DNA from: Candidatus Bathyarchaeota archaeon
Lineage (GTDB): Archaea; Thermoproteota; Bathyarchaeia; Bathyarchaeales; Bathycorpusculaceae
Direction of reading: 5' to 3'
Length of the DNA: 7,286 nt
Assembly: GCA_030630585.1 (NCBI GenBank)
Contig: DAOVMU010000073.1
Coordinates: 1 to 7,286 of the forward strand
The position numbers and the translations under genes were made by a program. The notes beneath the pieces were generated by a model. The model was given only the letters and a program-made list of their open reading frames with translations, had not been told where the DNA came from and searched no databases. Of the stretch, positions 6,080 through 7,286 are shown piece by piece (within the stretch, counting starts at the first letter, position 1; every line of letters begins with the position of its first letter).

Positions 6080-6184
6080 TCATTTGCGTTTTCTGAAGAT
6101 CCTGGCTCCGTCCATGTCGGTTACGTATTCAAAGCTTGCTTTAAGCAAGTCGCAAGCTTCATGTAAAGTGTGGGCGACTTTCGC
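6080..6184 (-). pseudogene. C-terminal relic of a second tyrosine recombinase
   Basis: The minus strand reads AKVAHTLHEACDLLKASFEY then VTDMDGARIFRKRK and a TGA at 6082-6080. This aligns along its whole length with the tail of the integrase at 2165-2280 (VKVATNIEEACKLTRVGFEY...DGGKIFRKRK), sharing KVA, EAC, FEY and IFRKRK. Frame and similarity are lost immediately upstream (a TAA lies close by in a neighbouring frame at the join). Only about 34 codons remain, without any catalytic residue. It abuts the end of UPF0147 (stop at 6051). Confidence 0.75.
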
Positions 6185-6215
6185 TCTCTCTTATGACTTG
6201 ACAGTCGTTGTAGCG

Positions 6216-6243
6216 GGGATCCCTCCCCTCCCCCCTAGGGGGG
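6216..6243. repeat. Two adjacent GC-rich palindromes
   Basis: GGGATCCC at 6216-6223 is followed by CCCCCCTAGGGGGG at 6230-6243, a perfect 14-bp palindrome, in otherwise AT-leaning sequence. On the minus strand the interval reads as G-runs of 6, 4 and 3, so four-stranded G structures are also conceivable. It sits inside the second integrase relic. Confidence 0.8.
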
Positions 6244-6249
6244 GTGCTT

Positions 6250-6312
6250 TCACTCTACATAAAGGCATATGGCCTAGTAGTCGTGCAACTTGAACATTAT
6301 CTGGCCCTAGGT
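6250..6312 (-). pseudogene. Possible LGH box of the second integrase relic
   Basis: The minus strand contains LGPDNVQVARLLGHMPL, resembling the G-x-D-x-x-x-V-x-x-LLGH H/W box of tyrosine recombinases. It lies at about the right distance upstream of the C-terminal relic at 6080-6184 if the region between them, which now carries a GC palindrome, replaced the tyrosine segment. Short, so chance similarity is possible. Confidence 0.35.
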
Positions 6313-6400
6313 AATGTCGCCGTTTTCAGTCATGGAGGTGTCGTGGCCGATTAGTTACTGCTATAAACAGGAGGGTTTACGGGAGACATCTTTACTGCAA

Positions 6401-6420
6401 ACAGATTAGTCCCAATCTGT
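6401..6420. repeat. Perfect 7-bp inverted repeat with 6-nt loop
   Basis: ACAGATT-AGTCCC-AATCTGT. It is not followed by a T-run on the plus strand beyond TTAAGTTT, so it is not a convincing terminator; it lies in the gene-poor stretch between the integrase relic and the zinc-ribbon gene and may be an operator or a chance hairpin. Confidence 0.5.
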
Positions 6421-6444
6421 TAAGTTTAGTACGCATTCACAAGT

Positions 6445-6628
6445 TCAAGGAATCCATCCATCGATCTGGCTTCTGACTAGCTTCAAGAGATAAACGCTCA
6501 ACTTGGAACGTTCTGCCACTGCTTTGTTGTATATGTCAAAAAACTCAAGTGGATGCGTCCCATAAATAATCGTCTAGTAACCACTGTGGCGTGTTAATGC
6601 TAATTTCTACTGCATAATCTTTAAACAT
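6445..6628 (-). pseudogene. Possible decayed small reading frame
   Basis: On the minus strand an ATG at 6628 opens MFKDYAVEISINTPQWLLDD and continues YLWDAST to a TGA at 6547-6545. Overlapping it in the +1 frame is THPLEFFDIYNKAVAERSKL followed by SVYLLKLVRSQIDGWIP to a TGA at 6447-6445. Both halves have ordinary protein-like composition, and joined by one frameshift they would give about 65 residues. I do not recognise the family. The rest of 6313-6672 shows no supportable gene. Confidence 0.3.
6620..6628 (+). promoter_or_regulatory. Possible TATA element of the zinc-ribbon gene
   Basis: TTTAAACAT centred near 6624 would start transcription near 6650, leaving a leader of about 23 nt that contains the GGGAGA ribosome site at 6659-6664. 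Spacing fits; sequence match is moderate. Confidence 0.35.
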
Positions 6629-6672
6629 AGGTTTTAAGAGACACTCTTGCTTGATATTGGGAGAGATGTTTA

Positions 6673-6924
6673 TTGAGCAAGGCAAAACAGAAGAAAGAAG
6701 AGAAACCTGTTAAAATCGAGAAAGTGGCCGAAGATACTGGAGAGCTAATTGGAAAGGGTATAAGAAAGACTTGGAATGTTGCAAAAAGCTTCGGAAAAGG
6801 TTTGGTGGACGCGGTTGACAAGAGGGAAGAGCCCAAAGCCGCCTTGCCTCTTGCTTGTCAACACTGCGGAGCTTCGCTTCCGCCAAAATCTAAGTTCTGT
6901 CCTTGCTGTGGAAAGAAGCAATAA
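6673..6924 (+). CDS. Small zinc-ribbon protein
   Basis: An 83-aa protein with a lysine-rich N-terminus, a middle amphipathic, glycine-containing segment (GELIGKGIRKTWNVAKSFGK, 23-42) and a C-terminal zinc ribbon: C62 and C65 (CQHCG), C76 and C79 (CPCCG), a CxxC-x10-CxxC knuckle of the kind called zinc_ribbon_2. It starts with TTG at 6673, supported by GGGAGA 8 nt upstream; an ATG at 6666 is in another frame. No enzyme domain is present, so it is probably an adaptor or nucleic-acid- or membrane-associated small protein; that role is inferred. It stands alone, followed by 180 bp without a gene. Confidence 0.75.
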   Translation: MSKAKQKKEEKPVKIEKVAEDTGELIGKGIRKTWNVAKSFGKGLVDAVDKREEPKAALPLACQHCGASLPPKSKFCPCCGKKQ

Positions 6925-7107
6925 TCTTTTCCCGCCGTTTGTTTGATGCAAAATAAACAATGAGGATAAATTGTCTGAGATCGGCTAGAACCAATGCTCC
7001 TTTACGTATAGGTTAAATTCAGATTCCTTCTTCATATGGTTTTTTGGTGTGAACTGCTAGTAGTAGGCTTGAGATGACAAAACTCGTAGGATTTGGCAGT
7101 CTTGAAT
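6925..7107. other. Intergenic stretch without a supported gene
   Basis: It begins with a short pyrimidine run (TCTTTTCCC) just after the zinc-ribbon stop that could act as a terminator, and has a TTTTTTGG run near 7040. I see no RNA gene, repeat or clear promoter in it. TTAAATTC near 7013 is too far from 7108 for a leaderless start but could give a leadered transcript. Confidence 0.4.
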
Positions 7108-7286
7108 ATGGATGACGAACGTGTTGCCAGTGAGTTGAAAGGGAATACCTTGCGTGTTTATTGGTATTTGCTGAAGTCTTCAAAAGGTTTCGTGGGTCCT
7201 AGGGAGGTTCAAAGGAAGCTAGGGTTCTCAAGTCCAGCTTTAGCTGTTTATCATCTAGACAAACTGAGTGGATTGGGTTTAGTCAA
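7108..7286 (+). CDS. Winged-helix DNA-binding protein, 3' end outside the window
   Basis: The first 59 codons are present. MDDERVASELKGNTLRVYWY leads into a helix, then GPREVQRKLGFSSPALAVYH and LDKLSGLGLV, the second and recognition helices of an archaeal winged helix-turn-helix that starts almost at the N-terminus. In Bathyarchaeia-like genomes such proteins often continue into membrane segments, but this cannot be seen here. The ATG at 7108 has only weak ribosome signals; a TTG at 7102 is in frame and possible. Regulatory target unknown. Confidence 0.75.
   Translation, partial: MDDERVASELKGNTLRVYWYLLKSSKGFVGPREVQRKLGFSSPALAVYHLDKLSGLGLV

Noticed and set aside
6052..6672. CRISPR array or tandem repeats in the gene-poor stretch
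   Set aside because: No repeated unit with regular spacing; only isolated inverted repeats and gene relics.

Overview
The window looks archaeal, most likely from a Thermoproteota-type lineage such as Bathyarchaeia; the exact lineage is an inference. The evidence is a tRNA-Glu interrupted outside the anticodon loop by an intron with a bulge-helix-bulge fold, TATA-type promoters at the expected distance from starts, Shine-Dalgarno sites deciding TTG or internal ATG starts, the archaeal families UPF0147 and UPF0148 (autoantigen p27), a SAMHD1-like HD phosphohydrolase, and a relic of the small subunit of phosphomevalonate dehydratase, an enzyme of the archaeal mevalonate pathway.

Layout. Positions 1-1905 (+) hold the 3' part of a HerA/FtsK-type ATPase gene that runs in from the left; its Walker A lies outside the window. 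Positions 1986-2087 (-) are tRNA-Glu(UUC) with encoded CCA and a 24-nt intron in the D stem. Positions 2165-2560 (-) are a decayed tyrosine recombinase, joined directly to a frameshifted and 3'-truncated phosphomevalonate dehydratase small-subunit gene (about 2556-2824, -). Positions 2837-4117 (-) are an intact HD-domain (d)NTP phosphohydrolase, divergent from thymidylate kinase (4198-4809, +) across an 80-bp promoter region. Converging on tmk is a two-gene operon (5695 to 4806, -): a UPF0148 zinc-ribbon protein and an unrecognised 170-aa protein. UPF0147 (5773-6051, +) is divergent from that operon. From 6052 to 6672 lies a graveyard: a second integrase C-terminus relic in the same orientation as the first, a C6/G6 palindrome, a short hairpin and a broken reading frame. 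Then come a small zinc-ribbon protein (6673-6924, +) and the 5' end of a winged-helix regulator (7108 to the right edge, +).

How it fits together. The intact core (HD phosphohydrolase, tmk, UPF0148, unknown gene, UPF0147) is compact and housekeeping-like: it pairs a putative dNTP-degrading enzyme with a dTTP-synthesis enzyme on one divergent promoter. It is flanked on both sides by relics of related tyrosine recombinases, one next to a tRNA gene, so the locus has probably received and lost integrative elements. I saw no CRISPR array, rRNA or intact mobile element. The most notable signal is the D-stem intron of tRNA-Glu, whose splicing helix uses bases of the acceptor stem.
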